From positions 1 through 64,000 of the forward strand of contig DATBYF010000070.1 of NCBI GenBank assembly GCA_036513895.1: DNA of 64,000 bases, in the 5' to 3' direction. The position numbers and the translations under genes are program-made. How positions within the stretch are numbered: position 1 is the first letter of the stretch; each line of letters opens with the position of its first letter. This DNA comes from Palsa-147 sp036513895. Lineage in GTDB: Bacteria > Acidobacteriota > Terriglobia > Acidiferrales > UBA7541. This document shows positions 43,434 to 52,366 of the stretch, piece by piece. Below the pieces are notes generated by a model that saw only the letters and a program-made list of their open reading frames with translations, searched no databases and had not been told where the DNA came from.

Positions 43434-44001
43434 CGGTGTGAATTCGGTTGAGCCGGTAGGGGCCGCGGCGTTCAGCAATGGCCCCGAACCGCAGTGGTTT
43501 GCCGCCTACACCTGCGCGAATCATGAGAAACGGGTGGCCGGGCAACTCGCCGACCGAGCGATTCCATGCTACCTGCCCCTCTACGAAAGCTTGCGCCACT
43601 GGAAAGATCGAAAGAAAAGAATTGAACGGCCTCTTTTCCCCGGATATGTGTTTGTGCAGATGTCGATTCGCGACCGTTTGAGAATTTTGCAGCTTCCGAG
43701 TGTGGTGCGGCTGGTCAGTTTTGGCCAAGGGCCTGTCGCTGTTCCTGAAGAAGATATCGCCACGATCCGATTGTGCCTCGAAAAGAAATGGCGTATGGAG
43801 CCGCATCCATTTTTGAAAACCGGACAACGGGTGCGCGTGGTGCGCGGCGCGCTTGAAGGAGCCGAGGGCATTTTAGTCCGCAAGAAAGGAATGTTCCGGC
43901 TGGTCCTTTCGGTCGGGATGATCATGCGCTCGGTGGCGGTCGAAATCGATTCGAGCGATGTCGAACCGATCAAGTCTGCGCGGGTATCCGAGAAACAATG
44001 A
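43417..44001 (+). CDS. NusG-paralogue transcription antiterminator (RfaH/UpxY/LoaP-like)
   Basis: 194 residues. The NGN domain shows W-F-A-A-Y-T-C-A-N-H-E-K-R-V and R-P-L-F-P-G-Y-V-F-V. The KOW part reads F-L-K-T-G-Q-R-V-R-V-V-R-G-A-L-E-G-A-E-G-I-L. Length matches specialised NusG paralogues. Such proteins keep RNA polymerase elongating through long operons. Position inside an EPS cluster of about 26 kb fits: it would support transcription of the distal glycosyltransferase and sugar genes. Its recruitment element was not identified. Confidence 0.92.
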   Translation: MSTTLNGVNSVEPVGAAAFSNGPEPQWFAAYTCANHEKRVAGQLADRAIPCYLPLYESLRHWKDRKKRIERPLFPGYVFVQMSIRDRLRILQLPSVVRLVSFGQGPVAVPEEDIATIRLCLEKKWRMEPHPFLKTGQRVRVVRGALEGAEGILVRKKGMFRLVLSVGMIMRSVAVEIDSSDVEPIKSARVSEKQ

Positions 44002-44019
44002 GAATGCCAAGCGTGCCAT

Positions 44020-45402
44020 GTGGTTGAGTCGAGTTGTGTTGAGACCGAATTCCTGCGCCCAGCGCCCCTTGCACGATTCTCAAGCAAGCGGGCATATGCG
44101 CAAACTTTTGCCGCCACCTTCGCAGTTCGTTGTTTCGGGGTGGTCTCGGGTGTTCTTGCTGCGAGGCTTCTTGGCCCTGCCGGCCGGGGTGAGCTGGCCG
44201 TCATCATATTTTTGCCGCTAGTGCTGATATCTGTAGGGGAACTGGAACTACCTCGAAGTCTGGCCTACGAGGCGAGCAAACACAGCGAGGTTTCGCCGCA
44301 AGTCATCGCTTCCGGCTTCTGGCTGGCTGTTACGCTTGGTTCGATTCAATCGATCGTATTGGCTGCGGCGCTGCCTATCTATCTGCCCGCCGACAAGCTT
44401 CATCTGCTATTTGCTGCTCGGTGGTTCATGGTTTATCTACCAGCGGCCTATATTACGTTTGCGCTAACGGGCATTGACCAGGGGTGCGGCCGGTTTGGTA
44501 GATTCAGTCTGTTTATGGCCCTCCCCACCATCTTATACGTGGCGGCCGTTCTGATCGCTTGGCTCGCCGGCCGCATTTCTCCAACGACTTTTGCGGTCGG
44601 AGTTCTGGTGGGGGCGTTGCTGACGGCAGCATTCCGCGTTGCGCTTGATTGGAACGTGCTAATACGCACCATGCCCGATTGGACCGTTAGTCGCAGGCTC
44701 CTAACGCGCGGATTTAATTACTATCTTCCCGCGATCTCGAGCTTCTTGCTTTCGCGATGCGACATGTTTCTCGTCGTCCGAATGGTGCCGGCCGAAGCAA
44801 TCGGACTCTATGCCGTCGCGCAGGCAATTTCCATGGGCCAAATCGGAGCTGTCACTCCACTCGTTCAGGTTGGATTTGCAGCAGTGGCGGGGAGCGCTTG
44901 GCCGGAACAAGCTTTGAAGACGCTCGCGCGACACTTCCGCTTTGCGGCGCTGGCCGCGGTGAGTACCGGATTGGCCGCGGCCGTGGCTACGCCGTGGGGC
45001 ATTCGCGTGTTTTTCGGAGCTAAGTTCATGGGCGCAACGACGGCCACGTTTCTGCTGATCGCCGCGACCGCGCTTTGGGGCATGGGGCAGGTGCTCGATC
45101 AAGGACTAAGGGCCGCATCGCATTCCCGGCCGGGAATTTTCTCAAACTTGCTGGGGGCCATCGCGGTATTCGCGCTGGGGATTCCTGCGGGTTTGCGCTT
45201 CGGAATCAATGGCATTGCGGCAGGACTGCTCGTGGCGCAATTCGTCAACTTGTCAGTGCTGATCTCATTCTGCGTCATCAGACTGAAGATGCCGGCACGT
45301 CTTTTTTGGGCATTCGATCCAGTTTCCGTTCGACAGATCATGTCAGCGGCTGGACCCTTGCTGAGGCGGTTTCGGGCTCACAGCTTTTTGGCGCGGACTT
45401 AG
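44020..45402 (+). CDS. Wzx-like polysaccharide flippase (MOP superfamily)
   Basis: 460 residues from a GTG at 44020, 18 bases after the antiterminator stop. Twelve or so hydrophobic segments; the N-terminal A-A-R-L-L-G-P-A-G-R-G-E-L motif (helix 1-2) and the S-R-C-D-M-F-L-V region mark Wzx/MATE-like flippases. It should move lipid-linked oligosaccharide units across the inner membrane. It sits beside the polymerase, as expected for a Wzx/Wzy route. Confidence 0.88.
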   Translation: MVESSCVETEFLRPAPLARFSSKRAYAQTFAATFAVRCFGVVSGVLAARLLGPAGRGELAVIIFLPLVLISVGELELPRSLAYEASKHSEVSPQVIASGFWLAVTLGSIQSIVLAAALPIYLPADKLHLLFAARWFMVYLPAAYITFALTGIDQGCGRFGRFSLFMALPTILYVAAVLIAWLAGRISPTTFAVGVLVGALLTAAFRVALDWNVLIRTMPDWTVSRRLLTRGFNYYLPAISSFLLSRCDMFLVVRMVPAEAIGLYAVAQAISMGQIGAVTPLVQVGFAAVAGSAWPEQALKTLARHFRFAALAAVSTGLAAAVATPWGIRVFFGAKFMGATTATFLLIAATALWGMGQVLDQGLRAASHSRPGIFSNLLGAIAVFALGIPAGLRFGINGIAAGLLVAQFVNLSVLISFCVIRLKMPARLFWAFDPVSVRQIMSAAGPLLRRFRAHSFLART

Positions 45403-45459
45403 ATTCCGCCGTCGATTCCTTTCAAACAACCGTTGGCAAAGCCTCACTGATAATTTCGA

Positions 45460-46863
45460 ATGTCAGAAACCGGATTCTTATTTCTCGTTGGCGGGACTGC
45501 ACTGCTGGGCTTCTATCTTTCGCGACAGTGCTGGCGATCGTGGCGCGGCGATCGCGCCGACAGTATCCTCATCATCGTAATCTACGCACATTTTGTGTGG
45601 TCGCTGTTCCCGGCGATAGTCGCAGACGCCGCCGGGCAACTCGATGTGTTCACGTTCGGTTACCCGCTGAATGTTTGGTCTCGCGGGCTTCTGTTGGACA
45701 TCGTCTTTTTTTCTGTGTTCGTCGTGACGCTCAAACACATGCGCAAGAAAGCGATTTTTGAAAGATGGGCTGCTCGCCTGCGCAGCACGCCCGCTCCAGT
45801 GGGATTCCTCACCTGGATTCTTTTTCTGTCGGGATGCTTCTACCTACTTATGGAAGGTCCGTGGACGGGAGTGGGATATGAAGGCGCAGGCCGATATATT
45901 CGCGACGACCTGTCGAGCGCCGACGTTACGGTAGGCGGTGTGCAATTGACGATCTACCGGTGCATCTTGGTTCCGGCGCTCTGCGTGCTTCTTTTCTACG
46001 CGGCGAACTCACGGGTTCCAAAGTGGCTGTATTACTTGGGTGGCGTGGCTCTCCTGTATGCCGTCGTCGACTCTGTTGCTTCCGGGGCGCGAGGCAGAGT
46101 CGTGGAAGTCCTCTTTGCGATCTCCATTTGCCTGCTCATTGCAGGGTACCGTCGAAAGGCGCTGATTTATCTCTCAGTTTCGGTTGCGTTCCTGCTCCTA
46201 TTCAGCGGGGCATTCTTGACGTTTCGAGCCAATGCGGAGCAGCACGCGGATGAATCCGTGATGGCGAAGTCCGAATCGATCTATCAAGTCTGGAGCCAGG
46301 ACACTCCGAAATACGGAGCTACGCTGTGGCTGACGACATTCCTAATTCGTCTGGATTCGGTCCAAAATGCGGGGATACTTGCCGATCAAACGATTAAGTC
46401 TGGCAGGTTTGCCACGTACCGGCCATTTGTCGGCAGCCTTTTGGCGTGGGCGCCACGGTACCTCTGGCCGCAAAAGCCGTTACCTCTAAGCATAGATGGC
46501 ACAGTCGCAGGGCTGCCCTGGTACCTGGTTATGTCGTACCGGGATGAACCTTGGAACAATGGCAGCGTGAGCGTTGCCGGCGTGGCCTACTGGCAATTTG
46601 GATGGTTGGGAGTGGTGTTAACGGCTATTGCCGGTGCGGCTGTGTTTCGCGCGCTATCCACAATTGCCGTGAGAGGCGGCATTATAGGTTTGTATCTCTT
46701 AATTGTCTTTTGCATGATGACCCATTTCCGAATACCAGTAGGAATCGACGAATCTATTTTAGTAATTGCGCAGTTAATTTTGCCGGTGCTCGCGCTTCGT
46801 TCTGTGTATGTCCACTATATGTCGAGCGCAAACGCCCGCCGACGCGTTGCCGCTGCAGTATGA
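45460..46863 (+). CDS. Wzy-like oligosaccharide repeat-unit polymerase
   Basis: 467 residues, about 11 hydrophobic segments. A large loop lies in the second half with the sequence Y-L-W-P-Q-K-P, after which comes P-W-N-N-G-S-V-S-V-A-G, a pattern seen in O-antigen/EPS polymerases of the OapA/Wzy type. Sequence identity in this family is low, so the call rests on topology and location next to the flippase. It would join repeat units at the periplasmic face. Confidence 0.75.
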   Translation: MSETGFLFLVGGTALLGFYLSRQCWRSWRGDRADSILIIVIYAHFVWSLFPAIVADAAGQLDVFTFGYPLNVWSRGLLLDIVFFSVFVVTLKHMRKKAIFERWAARLRSTPAPVGFLTWILFLSGCFYLLMEGPWTGVGYEGAGRYIRDDLSSADVTVGGVQLTIYRCILVPALCVLLFYAANSRVPKWLYYLGGVALLYAVVDSVASGARGRVVEVLFAISICLLIAGYRRKALIYLSVSVAFLLLFSGAFLTFRANAEQHADESVMAKSESIYQVWSQDTPKYGATLWLTTFLIRLDSVQNAGILADQTIKSGRFATYRPFVGSLLAWAPRYLWPQKPLPLSIDGTVAGLPWYLVMSYRDEPWNNGSVSVAGVAYWQFGWLGVVLTAIAGAAVFRALSTIAVRGGIIGLYLLIVFCMMTHFRIPVGIDESILVIAQLILPVLALRSVYVHYMSSANARRRVAAAV

Positions 46864-46969
46864 CGCATCCGAGTTTATACGATCGAACTGCAACACGAAC
46901 TACGCCGTCACAGTCGCATTTCTTTAGCTCAAGCCCCACCGCTTCTGATTTAGCTTCAGCGCGCAACTC

Positions 46970-48187
46970 ATGAAAATCCTTTTCGTCGCGGGCGGCGTTC
47001 CGTCGCGGATTGGCCAGTGCCACGTGCTGGATTTGGTAGAAGCATTGTCGAAATCTCACGAACTTACAGTCGTATGTTGCGATTTGGGCACTTCTGCCGA
47101 GGCAGATGCCAAAGACGGCTTACGGAAAATCGCAACCCTAAAGTGTGTTCCGAGCCCCAGAAGAAGCTTGCTTTCGAAAGGAATCCGTTGCGTGTGGTCG
47201 CGTGCGCCCGTGGCCGTGGAGGGCTATCGCTTTGCCGCTATGCGCGACGCAGTTTCCGAAGCTACGCGCGACGCAAAGTATGACGTGATTATCTTTGAGC
47301 AGTTAGTGACCGCGCAGTACGGCCGCTTAACCAACGGCGCGCCCAAGATATTATTTCCGGTCGACTCGGTGAGCCGGCTGAAGTGGCAGCGATATCGCGC
47401 GACTCAAAATCCATTCCGGAAGGTCGCATTCTGGGCCGATCACTTGATAACTAAGCGATACGAGACGCAAATATATGCAGAATTCGACGGCGTCATGCTT
47501 GTTTCTGACACAGACGCAAATTACGTTCTCGAGAACCGCCAACTAAACACGTCCAGAGTATTTCTGTTGCCGCTTGCAGTTGACGCTGACTACTTTGCAC
47601 CCCGCGAACGAAGTGCCGAAAGCGGTATGTCATTGGTCTTTGTGGGCAACATGTTTAACCACATCAACGAAGACGCAATTCTCTGGTTCTTTCGTGAAGT
47701 ATGGGGTGAGCTAAAACAAGATCTTCCGAAACTAAAACTTTACATCGTTGGTAATGGCCCAAGCAGTCGGATGAAAGCTCTCGCCGAGACGGATTCAAAC
47801 GTGATTGTCACAGGATTCCTCGAAGATATCCGGCCACCGATTTGGAATGCGACCGTTTTTGTGTCCCCACTGCGAATGGGAACAGGCGTCAAAAATAGAA
47901 TTTTGCAGGCCATGGCGATGGGAAAAGCCATCATTGCGAGTCCACTGACGATAGAAGGCATCGCCGTCACAGATGGCGAGCAGGTGCTGGTAGCAGAAAG
48001 CGCCGGTGAATGGCTCAGGCGCTGTCTCTCTCTGCTACAAAATGGCGGCGAGCGAGAGCGCCTGGGACGGGAAGCAAGGAGATACGTCGAGGAGAACCAC
48101 TCGTTAAGAGCGAAGACATCCCGATTCCTCGATATCGTGAAACAAGTCACGATGTCACGGAATGAGGCGCAGACGGAAAGCCTGTAA
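46970..48187 (+). CDS. glycosyltransferase family 4
   Basis: 405 residues. The C-terminal Rossmann half opens with L-V-F-V-G-N-M-F-N-H-I-N-E-D-A, then Y-I-V-G-N-G-P, V-T-G-F-L-E-D-I-R-P and S-P-L-R-M-G-T-G-V-K-N-R-I-L-Q-A-M-A-M-G-K-A-I-I. This resembles the GT4 branch that includes the EpsH/exosortase-associated sugar transferases. No exosortase gene is seen here. Sugar donor unknown. Confidence 0.88.
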   Translation: MKILFVAGGVPSRIGQCHVLDLVEALSKSHELTVVCCDLGTSAEADAKDGLRKIATLKCVPSPRRSLLSKGIRCVWSRAPVAVEGYRFAAMRDAVSEATRDAKYDVIIFEQLVTAQYGRLTNGAPKILFPVDSVSRLKWQRYRATQNPFRKVAFWADHLITKRYETQIYAEFDGVMLVSDTDANYVLENRQLNTSRVFLLPLAVDADYFAPRERSAESGMSLVFVGNMFNHINEDAILWFFREVWGELKQDLPKLKLYIVGNGPSSRMKALAETDSNVIVTGFLEDIRPPIWNATVFVSPLRMGTGVKNRILQAMAMGKAIIASPLTIEGIAVTDGEQVLVAESAGEWLRRCLSLLQNGGERERLGREARRYVEENHSLRAKTSRFLDIVKQVTMSRNEAQTESL

Positions 48188-48242
48188 CACCCGAAATTCT
48201 GAACAGACAGAATGAAATCTGCTTCAACGGCTTACTATCGTT

Positions 48243-48431
48243 GTGTTTCATGTGGCAATTCCGGCAGCGGCCATCCTCGATACTTTTGACATGTACTCAC
48301 CTGCTTACGACCATCCGCAGACTCAGCAAACGTTGAAGAGTTGGTTCAGCGACGTTGGGTTCACAGACGTTGCGGTGCGCCCGGGACCAAACGGTCTGGT
48401 CGGAAGCGCTCAGCGCCCGAAATCAGCTTAG
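48243..48431 (+). pseudogene. C-terminal relic of a SAM-dependent methyltransferase
   Basis: The 62 readable codons contain F-D-M-Y-S-P-A-Y-D-H-P-Q-T, followed by L-K-S-W-F-S-D-V-G-F-T-D-V-A-V. This is the usual end of class I methyltransferases in polysaccharide clusters (a Y-S-P-x-Y stretch, then W-F-x-x-x-G-F-x-D-V). The SAM-binding N-terminal part is missing. It lies just before a complete methyltransferase gene, so loss of an older copy is likely. Confidence 0.6.
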
Positions 48432-48448
48432 CCAGCGGGGAAATGGTG

Positions 48449-49147
48449 ATGAGCTCAAATTCTTTGATGAATTACAAAATCGAGCGCGTCATCCCCCTTG
48501 ATAATCGCGTTAATTTCATCGCGAATCTGTGCAAGGGCCGTTGCGTCATGCACCTGGGATGCGCTGCGTGGCCTCTTACCGAGCAGCAGTTAGACGACGG
48601 CTCGCTCTTGCATCTCGCGCTGTCCAAAGTGTCCCGGCGTGTTTATGGCATCGATCTAAATGAAGAGGGACTCGCGTTTCTTCGAGAACGCGGATTCAAA
48701 GATTTGATCCGATGGGACGTCGAGAAGCTGGACGACCTTCGACTCGAAGAGCCCGCTGATGTCATTGTGTCAGGAGAAATTTTGGAGCATCTCTCCAATC
48801 CTGGATTGTTCCTCCAAGGAATTTCGCGCTTCATGAAGCGAGAAAAATCCAAGCTGGTAATTTCGGTGCCAAATGCATTCTCCATACGACATTTTGTTCC
48901 CGTGATGTTGCGACAAACTGAACGGGTGATGGATGACCACACCGCCTACTACTCGTTCAGCACGCTGAGAGAACTACTGCGACGGCATGATCTGCGAGTC
49001 ACCGAATCCTATATTTTCGGCAACGTAGGACAGGGTTCCTCGAGATTTAAAAGATTATTGAAACGCACGATGAACGCGACGTTGATGCACACGTTTCCTC
49101 AGGTTTCGGAAGGATTGATGGTCGTTGCAGACGTAAATGAGAACTAA
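48449..49147 (+). CDS. class I SAM-dependent methyltransferase
   Basis: About 232 residues from the ATG at 48449 (another ATG at 48443, and GCGGGGA upstream). The SAM loop reads V-M-H-L-G-C-A-A-W-P, followed by V-Y-G-I-D-L-N-E-E-G at strand 2 and V-S-G-E-I-L-E-H-L at motif II/III. The glycine loop is altered (HLGCAAW rather than DxGxGxG), but the rest is intact. Probably methylates a sugar or lipid-linked intermediate. Confidence 0.85.
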   Translation: MSSNSLMNYKIERVIPLDNRVNFIANLCKGRCVMHLGCAAWPLTEQQLDDGSLLHLALSKVSRRVYGIDLNEEGLAFLRERGFKDLIRWDVEKLDDLRLEEPADVIVSGEILEHLSNPGLFLQGISRFMKREKSKLVISVPNAFSIRHFVPVMLRQTERVMDDHTAYYSFSTLRELLRRHDLRVTESYIFGNVGQGSSRFKRLLKRTMNATLMHTFPQVSEGLMVVADVNEN

Positions 49148-49235
49148 AAGCTAACGAATCCTGGAATTTGTCGAAGCTCTGAATTATCCCGCAATTAAAT
49201 TATCTCCCGTTCTCGCAACGTACATCTGAGCTGTT

Positions 49236-50366
49236 ACGAGAGTTCTACTTAACGCGCTGTCGGCCCGGCAGGGCGGGGGTCAGACATATTTGTTGAACCT
49301 GCTTAATTTTCTGCCCGACAAGTTCGAGCTCGAAGTGTTCGTGCTGGCGCCAGATTGTTTGCTGCTACCGCAGATATCGGGAATCCGAAGAATTTCGGCG
49401 AACTGGATGGCGAAAAATCCGATCACCCGTGCCGTGTGGGAACGCATTTATTTACCGCGCTTAGTGAAACAACTTGGCGCGGACGTTCTGTTTTGTCCTG
49501 GCGGAATCATCGGTGGGAACGTGCCTGGGCCGTGCAAAAGCGTGACGATGTTTCGAAACATGGTCCCGTTTAGTTCCGTGCATCGGCGCAAGTATTCGTT
49601 CGGGTACATGCGTGCGCGTAACTGGATCTTGCGAAGAGTGCTGCTCCGAAGCATGTTGCGCGCCGACTTCGTCATTTGCCTCTCGGAACATGCAAGAACG
49701 GTTATCGAGGAACAAGCGCGCGTCCGTCTAAAGAACGTTACAGTCATCCCGCATGGTGTGCCGCCTTCGTTTCGGAAGCCGGGAACTGACTCATTGCCAG
49801 CGCCGGATTGGCTGCCAGCAGATGGCTACCTTCTTTATGCCTCGACCGTGGACCACTACAAGTCTCAAATAGAAGTGATTCAAGGCTACGCACTGCTAAA
49901 AAAGAAACGAAAAACCAAGGAGAAATTATTGCTGGTAGGCGCGGAGTATTCGCCGTACGGCCGTAAAGTTCGCGCGGAGATAGAACGATTGGGTCTTCAA
50001 AACGATGTGCTCCTTACCGGAATGATTCCGTATTCCATGATGCCGGCGATATATCAGAACGCGCTGGTGAACATATTTGCGTCGGAGTGCGAAAACTGTC
50101 CAAACATTTTGCTCGAGGCGTTGGCGGCCGGCCGGCCTGTTCTTTCGTCTAGCTATCCCCCAATGCCTGAATTTGCCGGCACTGCCGCCGTTTACTTTGA
50201 TCCGAGGGCGCCGCTCCAGTTGGCCGAGGCATTGGCCGAAACTCTTGATGATCCTGCGCTGATGTTGGAGATGGCGCGCCGGGCCGTCGAACGCTCTCGA
50301 GATTTCGACTGGCAAACCACTGCCAAAGCGACTTGGTTGGCGATCAGCGAGCAATGCCCGCAGTAA
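49236..50366 (+). CDS. glycosyltransferase family 4 with non-canonical (ACG) or lost start
   Basis: The true N-terminus appears to lie at 49236: in frame, ACG-AGA-GTT-CTA-CTT-AAC-GCG reads (M)-R-V-L-L-N-A, then S-A-R-Q-G-G-G-Q-T-Y, the first strand and glycine loop every GT4 needs. A stop (TGA) lies at 49227-49229, and the first canonical start in frame, TTG at 49290, would remove the loop. The rest is a good GT4: V-I-P-H-G-V-P-P, L-L-L-V-G-A and the E-C-E-N-C-P-N-I-L-L-E-A-L-A-A-G-R-P donor motif. The coding sequence otherwise runs without breaks. Start codon mutation is the plain reading; use of ACG is possible. Confidence 0.75.
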   Translation, partial: TRVLLNALSARQGGGQTYLLNLLNFLPDKFELEVFVLAPDCLLLPQISGIRRISANWMAKNPITRAVWERIYLPRLVKQLGADVLFCPGGIIGGNVPGPCKSVTMFRNMVPFSSVHRRKYSFGYMRARNWILRRVLLRSMLRADFVICLSEHARTVIEEQARVRLKNVTVIPHGVPPSFRKPGTDSLPAPDWLPADGYLLYASTVDHYKSQIEVIQGYALLKKKRKTKEKLLLVGAEYSPYGRKVRAEIERLGLQNDVLLTGMIPYSMMPAIYQNALVNIFASECENCPNILLEALAAGRPVLSSSYPPMPEFAGTAAVYFDPRAPLQLAEALAETLDDPALMLEMARRAVERSRDFDWQTTAKATWLAISEQCPQ

Positions 50367-50409
50367 GCGCGAGATCGGTGCGGCTTCAGGCGAGCGCGAG
50401 ATTCAATTG

Positions 50410-51315
50410 ATGCATATCTTGATCTTGGGCGGCACAGGGATGCTGGGGCACAAACTCTTCCAGCATCTCCGGAAGCGATATCCCGAAACATACTGCACGA
50501 TTCGCGGCTCGATTGATCAGCCTCTTCTTCGCTCGGTAGCCCCGTTTCACGCGGGCGGCGTAATCGAGCACTGTGACGCTGGGGATTTCCGGATGCTCGA
50601 GAATCTGCTCTTGAAACACAGGCCACGGGTGGTCATCAACGGCATTGGCATCGTCAAGCAGCGTGCCGAGGCAAAGAAGGCGGTTCCAAGTATTGCGGTG
50701 AACGCTCTGCTTCCACACCTGCTTGCCGATGTTTGCGATCGTTGGGGCGGCAAGCTGATTCATTTCAGCACTGACTGCGTGTTTAGCGGGAAAGCCGGCA
50801 ACTATCAGGAAAGCGATTCTACCGACGCCGAGGATCTGTATGGCCGGACAAAGGCACTCGGAGAAATTATTGACGGCACAACGTTAACTCTTCGCACTTC
50901 AATTATCGGCCGCGAATTGACGCACTCTGACTCTCTTCTCGAGTGGTTTCTGAGGCAAGAACACAAACATATCTCCGGCTATACACGCGCGATGTACTCC
51001 GGGGTCACCACGAACTACATGGCTCGGATGATTGCGAACTTGATCGAAGCTCCTTCAATTCCTTCTGGCCTGTTTCAAGTTACAAGCGAGACGATTTCCA
51101 AGTTTGACCTTCTATGTTTGCTGAAGCAAGCCTACCAAATAGACGTCGAAATCACTCCGGATCCGACACTATTCTGTGACCGAAGTATGAAAGGAGCTAA
51201 GTTCGCGAAAGCCACTGGCCAGGTTTGTCCGCCGTGGCCGGCTCTAGTCGCCGAACTTGCAAACGATGACACGCCTTACGATAGATGGAAGCAGGTCCAG
51301 GTTGCGGCATTTTGA
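50410..51315 (+). CDS. RmlD/WbvR-like NDP-4-keto-6-deoxyhexose reductase
   Basis: 301 residues from the ATG at 50410. Short-chain dehydrogenase fold: G-G-T-G-M-L-G-H-K-L, H-F-S-T-D-C-V-F-S-G, Y-G-R-T-K-A-L-G-E (the YxxxK catalytic pair is present). Together with the next two genes it forms a three-step set that turns UDP-GlcNAc into a UDP-L-6-deoxy-N-acetylhexosamine. In Vibrio cholerae O37 (WbvB, WbvR, WbvD) the analogous reductase yields the L-rhamno form, later epimerised to L-QuiNAc. Confidence 0.85.
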   Translation: MHILILGGTGMLGHKLFQHLRKRYPETYCTIRGSIDQPLLRSVAPFHAGGVIEHCDAGDFRMLENLLLKHRPRVVINGIGIVKQRAEAKKAVPSIAVNALLPHLLADVCDRWGGKLIHFSTDCVFSGKAGNYQESDSTDAEDLYGRTKALGEIIDGTTLTLRTSIIGRELTHSDSLLEWFLRQEHKHISGYTRAMYSGVTTNYMARMIANLIEAPSIPSGLFQVTSETISKFDLLCLLKQAYQIDVEITPDPTLFCDRSMKGAKFAKATGQVCPPWPALVAELANDDTPYDRWKQVQVAAF

Positions 51316-52366
51316 GGGGAAACGTGTCCTCATAACGGGCGGGACAGGTTCGCTCGGCAAGACACTAGTCCGACGTTTCCTCGAAGGCAACGACGGAAAC
51401 CCTGCCAAGATCATCGTACTTTCGCGCGACGAAGCGAAACAGCACTCGATGCGCATGGAGTACCAACATCGGATGGCGGCCACCGACGAAATTATTTACC
51501 GCAACTTCCAGGAAAAATTGGAATTTCGCATCGGTGACATTCGGGATCCGCATATCGTAGCGCAAGCGCTGCGCAGCGTCGATATCGTATTCAACGCCGC
51601 TGCGCTCAAGCAGGTGCCTACCTGCGAGTATTTTCCCTACGAAGCGGTGCAAACGAACGTGGGCGGGCCGGAAAACATCGTCCGGGCGATCCAAGAACAT
51701 CATTTGTCTATCGAGACTGTCGTCGGCGTTTCTACTGACAAAGCCTGCAAGCCGGTAAATGCCATGGGAATGACGAAAGCACTCCAAGAGCGAGTTTTTA
51801 TTCAGGCAAATATACGATGCCCGGACACTCGCTTCGTCTGCGTGCGATACGGCAATGTTCTCGCCTCGCGGGGTTCGGTGATTCCGCTATTTCACGATCA
51901 AATCCGCCATGGCGGACCGGTGACGATTACCACGCCGGAAATGACGCGGTTCTTGCTCAGCCTGGATAACGCCGTTGATACCATCTTTGCGGCTGTTCGA
52001 GAAGGTCTGCCTGGCGAGACGTACGTCCCTCGCGTGCCTTCGGCGCTGGTGATCAATCTGGCAAAGGCTCTCATCGACGGCCGGGCGATCGAGATGAGAA
52101 GCACGGGAATCCGGCCGGGTGAGAAAGTCCACGAGATTCTGATTAGCGAGGAGGAGGCACATCGTTCGGTCGCACGCAACGCCCACTACGTGATACTTCC
52201 GATGTTGCCCGAGCTGCGAAACGAGCGCAGCGGTTCGCCTTGCCTTTCTCGAGAGTTTAGCTCCGCCGACAATCTGATGACGCTTGAAGAGACTTGCGGC
52301 ATGCTTCGAAAACAAAGCCTGATGCCGGAGAACGCGCATGAAGAAATCGCCGAGGTGTTACGTTGA
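51302..52366 (+). CDS. UDP-GlcNAc 4,6-dehydratase/5-epimerase (FnlA/WbjB/WbvB-like)
   Basis: 354 residues from a TTG at 51302, overlapping the reductase end; other starts (TTG at 51257, ATG at 51266) lie deeper inside that gene. The NAD loop is L-I-T-G-G-T-G-S-L-G, followed by S-R-D-E-A-K-Q-H-S-M-R, typical of FnlA-type enzymes. Catalytic site: S-T-D-K-A-C-K-P-V-N-A-M-G-M-T-K, with Met replacing the usual Tyr as in the FnlA and WbpM groups. It makes the keto-deoxy-L-sugar intermediate. Confidence 0.88.
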   Translation: MRHFEGKRVLITGGTGSLGKTLVRRFLEGNDGNPAKIIVLSRDEAKQHSMRMEYQHRMAATDEIIYRNFQEKLEFRIGDIRDPHIVAQALRSVDIVFNAAALKQVPTCEYFPYEAVQTNVGGPENIVRAIQEHHLSIETVVGVSTDKACKPVNAMGMTKALQERVFIQANIRCPDTRFVCVRYGNVLASRGSVIPLFHDQIRHGGPVTITTPEMTRFLLSLDNAVDTIFAAVREGLPGETYVPRVPSALVINLAKALIDGRAIEMRSTGIRPGEKVHEILISEEEAHRSVARNAHYVILPMLPELRNERSGSPCLSREFSSADNLMTLEETCGMLRKQSLMPENAHEEIAEVLR

